A DNA stretch of 64,000 nucleotides from Phellopilus nigrolimitatus (taxonomy: Eukaryota > Basidiomycota > Agaricomycetes > Hymenochaetales > Hymenochaetaceae): NCBI GenBank assembly GCA_021029095.1, contig JAJOHG010000030.1, positions 186,001 through 250,000 of the forward strand. The letters run 5' to 3'. Below are positions 61,097 to 64,000 of the stretch, one piece after another. A program made the position numbers and the translations under genes. How positions within the stretch are numbered: position 1 is the stretch's first letter; each line of letters opens with the position of its first letter. Below the pieces are notes generated by a model. It made no database searches. It was not told the DNA's origin and saw only the letters and a program-made list of their open reading frames with translations.

Positions 61097-63023
61097 CTAA
61101 TTTTTCCAACTATGGCGGAGAATAATCAGAGCCAGCTTGCTTGGCCAAAGAGGAGAGGACACTCACATCTTCACCAGGCGATCGCGACCGCCGCTCACGA
61201 GCTTGTCCGCGACAAAGTCCACGCAATACACCTCGTCCGTGTGGCCTGGCAGGTCCGTTTTTATTTTGTACGTCTTGAGATCCCAGACCTTCAGCGTACT
61301 GTCCTTGCTCGCGCTCACGAGGAGCCGCGAGTCCGCCGACCACGTGAGGCGGTAGACAGCGCCGACGTGCCCGCGGAGCGTCGCGACGAACCTGCATTTG
61401 CAACTCATCCAATCAGCTTTCCGGCCAGCAGTGACGTGAGGGGGGGGGAGGGAAGAAGAACGCGACTCACTTGCCCGTCCGCCCGTCCCACACGCGCACG
61501 CTGCTGTCCCAGCTCGCGCTCGCGGCCCAGCGGCCGTCCGGGCTGAACGCGACGTGCGCGACCTGCTTCTGGTGCCCCGTCAGCCGGCCGATCGGCTTGA
61601 GCTTCCCGCCGCGCTCGGTGGCCTCGTCCCTCGCCTGCTCCGAGAGCGCGGACGAGCCCGTGCGCGAGGGGAAGAGCGACCAGAGGAAGAGCGTGTGGTC
61701 GTCCGAGCCGGAGACGAGCAGCTCGGGCGACGTGGAGAGGACGGCGTTGTATCGCGCGAGCGCGAGGGATTGCGCTGGGGAGAGATGGATGTGAGACGGG
61801 AGAAGACACAAGGGGAGGGTGAATTTTATTTACCTTCTTCATCTGAAGACGGCTTTTTTGAGGTATGGTCATACGGCCCAGTGCGCAATACGAAGTCGGT
61901 ATTGAGCGCCAGCGTCGTCACCCAATGCGCGTGGTCTTTTAAAGTGTGTAACAGCTTTCCCTGGACGTAACTCAGGGGTAAGTGAAAACTGGCATCCAGA
62001 AGATTTGATTAAAACGTACCCCGTTTGGATCCCACACCTTCACCGTCCGATCGCTCGACGCCGTGAACAGTGCGCCCTTCCCACCAACCCCGCCTCCGCC
62101 CCACTTCACGCAATTTACGCTCGCCGCGTGGCCCCCAAGGCAGTACTCCACACGCCTCGTCGCCGGATTCCACACGCGCACCGTCCCGTCCTTCGACGCG
62201 CTCGCGAGGCGCGGGTTCGCCGCGTCGAGGTGTATCGGCTCCCACGCGAGGCTGGTCACCCACTTCGCGTGGCCGCGCATCGCGTCGCCGACGGGCGCGC
62301 CCGTCGCGGGGTCCCACAGGCGCACGTGGCCGTCGTGCCCGCCCGTCGCGAGGCGGCGCGCGCGGCCCTCCCACTCGAGGCAGAGCACCCAGCCGCGGTG
62401 GCCCGCGAGTGTGTGGCTCGGCGTCTCCGACGCGAGGTCCCACAGGCGCGCGGTGCAGTCGCCGGAGCCCGTCGCGAGGTGCGCGCCCGTCGGGGAGAAC
62501 GCGGCGCAGAGGATGGGCGCGCTGTGCCCCGAGAGCGAGGACGAGCAGCGCGTCGCGGGGCGCACCTTGAAGACGGCCTGCGGGGAGCAGTAGACCGTGA
62601 ACTTGTCTTCGGCGGTGAAGTCGTAGTTTGGGTTGGAGAGGACGTCGGCGTCGATGGATTTCGAGATGGTCACGCGCGTTGGTGCGCTCGACGGGCCGTC
62701 TTTAGGCGGAGGTAGGGCAATGTAGAACGAGAACGGAGTGGGATCTCCATCCTGTAAATTTTTGTTTTACAAAATTAGAAAATCGAACAAAGTTTTAGGG
62801 AAAAGGCTCGACACACCTTCGTTGATAATCTGTTGACGAGCAGTTCCAGGTCTTCTCTGCTCACGTTAGCAGGAAGCTGCACGGCGGGAGCGAGGCTTTT
62901 GCCGTCGTCCTCTGCAACAAATTGGACGACGATGTTCGGCACGGGTGCAGGCGCAATCTTCGCTGGTTCCGGTATGCCATGATAAAGCTTTGCGCGTTTC
63001 GGGGGCGGCAGGAGTGCCGCCAT
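61097..63023 (-). CDS. RSA4: WD40 ribosome-assembly factor Nle1/Rsa4 (notchless)
   Basis: Starts [19 protein letters not shown]. The N-terminal ubiquitin-like NLE domain ([20 protein letters not shown].. [11 protein letters not shown]) is followed by eight WD-type repeats, such as [70 protein letters not shown] and [18 protein letters not shown]. Rsa4 binds the pre-60S particle in the nucleus and is pulled off by the AAA ATPase Rea1 through the N-terminal domain. The literal frame ends LVKM at 61163, but a GTGAGT donor there and an acceptor 57 nt on give a 13-nt terminal exon and the better ending VKIWKN, so the end is placed at 61097. Confidence 0.93.
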
Positions 63024-63205
63024 TGTCAGCAGCGAGCGGTGAGCGGAGAGCGGAGCAGTCAGCGCCCGACTCGCACTTGTTCTGCAAATTTCGATCAATG
63101 TACAAAAAAGGCAACCACGCATACACACTGCTACACGCGCGCGTTTACTCCCCCGAGGGCCCGAGCCTTGTCTTGCGTTATAAAAGAGACCATGGACTGC
63201 TTTAA

Positions 63206-64000
63206 ATGCTTGACCAGAACGCGACTGTGCCCATCCTGCCTCCTCTGCTCCGCTCCGTCTTGAACGCCTCTCGCTCTCGCGTCAGCTCCTCAAAAGCTCT
63301 CAGCTCGTCTCTATCCACATCCACCGACAACATGGTCATGAAGATAATCCCCCGCAAGAGCACCGAGCGAGGCAACGCAGACCATTCATGGCTCAGGTCC
63401 TTCCACACTTTCTCCTTTGCATCGTAAGTGGTGCTAGTCGCAACTGTGAACCACTAAGTAATTGACTACCCCATCCATACGTAGGTACCAAGACGACAAG
63501 CACGAGCAGTTCGGTGCTCTTCGCGTGATCAATGAGGACCGCGTCGAGCCACGCACGGGCTTCGGCACACACGGGCACCGTGAATTCGAGATTTTCTCAT
63601 ACGTCGTGAGCGGCGAGCTCGAGCAGTAAGCCCACCGTCCTTTTTTCGCGGAGCATATAATATGTAGTAACTCTCCTGTCTCCGCCCTTCCCCCGCATCA
63701 GTCGCGACTCGATGGGAAATATGGAGGTTCTCAAGCGCGGCGATGTCCAGCTCACGTCCGCGGGCACAGGCATCCGGCACAGCGAGAAAGCCCACGGCCC
63801 CACGCAAGTCCATTTCCTGCAGATTTGGACGCAGCCTTGGAAGAACGGGCTCGCCCCCAAGTACTTCACTCGGTACGCCGAGTTCATGCGGTCTTCCAAA
63901 GCCCCTCTTTATTTACACGTACTCACAGACACTTCACCGACGAGGAGAAGAAAGACAAGTGGGCGCACGTCGTCGCCCCCACTACCTCCCCGAGCGTGAT
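63206..64000 (+). CDS. Pirin-family cupin protein, 3' end beyond window
   Basis: A cupin with the pirin signature: MVMKIIPRKSTERGNADHSW, RSFHTFSFASYQDDKHEQFG, ALRVINEDRV, metal-binding HGHREFEIFSYVVSGELE, RDSMGNMEVLKRGDVQLTSA and HSEKAHGPTQVHFLQIWTQP. Exons are split near 63426-63485 and 63627-63702, and another intron lies near 63872-63932 before FTDEEKKDKW. The gene runs off the end of the window. The start could be 63206, giving a 42-residue possible mitochondrial-type extension rich in Ser/Arg, or 63332 as in most pirins. Pirins are nuclear regulators or quercetin dioxygenases that bind Fe; the exact role cannot be told. Confidence 0.92.

Overview
The window is a gene-dense stretch of a filamentous basidiomycete nuclear genome, most likely an agaricomycete. 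Coding exons are GC-rich and split by many short introns of about 45-65 nt with GT..AG ends. The gene set is typical of mushroom-forming fungi: a siderophore-type GATA repressor with two fingers, Opi1, an F-BAR RhoGAP, rhomboid, sirtuin, Nle1/Rsa4 and divergent H3-H4 pairs. No prokaryotic feature, CRISPR array, rRNA or convincing tRNA was found. Protein families are called from motifs read in the translations; no database search was possible.

Layout. 0.5-6.4 kb: SAGA subunit Sgf73 (-), a triose-phosphate-type transporter (+) and an unknown Ser/Pro-rich protein with frame breaks (+). 6.9-11.6 kb: a KAT14-like GNAT acetyltransferase, a leucine-rich F-box-type protein and an unknown C-terminally anchored membrane protein, all (-), with a striking ACGCGT palindrome array at 10.4 kb. 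13.1-13.8 kb: a small unknown gene. 14.8-17.7 kb: Sir2-type sirtuin (-). 18.2-21.1 kb: divergent DUF2015-like gene (-) and CUE/DUF1771/Smr endonuclease (+, two frame breaks). 21.5-22.8 kb: histone H4 (-) / H3 (+). 23.6-25.2 kb: GPI-anchored pepsin-type protease (-). 26-31.3 kb: EFM6-like methyltransferase (-), mitochondrial rhomboid protease (+) and a second methyltransferase (+). 31.7-34.5 kb: unknown coiled-coil protein (-). 35.5-38.1 kb: iron-responsive GATA repressor (+). 40.2-42.7 kb: Opi1 (+). 42.7-47.9 kb: gene-poor. 47.9-50.7 kb: nucleoporin Nup85 (+). 50.7-54.3 kb: gene-poor. 54.4-57.6 kb: Rgd1-like F-BAR/RhoGAP (+). 58.1-59.2 kb: F-box/LRR gene (-, frame breaks). 59.6-60.9 kb: second histone pair, H3 (-) / H4 (+). 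61.1-63.0 kb: Nle1/Rsa4 (-). 63.2 kb to the edge: pirin (+, partial).

Themes. Chromatin genes are concentrated here: SAGA deubiquitination-module subunit, KAT14-like acetyltransferase, sirtuin and two H3-H4 pairs. The pairs are inverted relative to each other, about 37 kb apart, with almost the same divergent promoter. The second H3 copy has a one-base deletion near its C-terminus, and three other GC-rich genes need one or more frame switches. The simplest explanation is base-level indel errors in the assembly, but recent decay of individual copies is possible. The best candidates for real biology are the 32-bp MCB-like palindrome, the non-standard spacing of the H3 tail around K27, the twin introns of equal phase and near-equal length in the two GATA fingers, and GATA-site clusters in and upstream of the GATA repressor gene.
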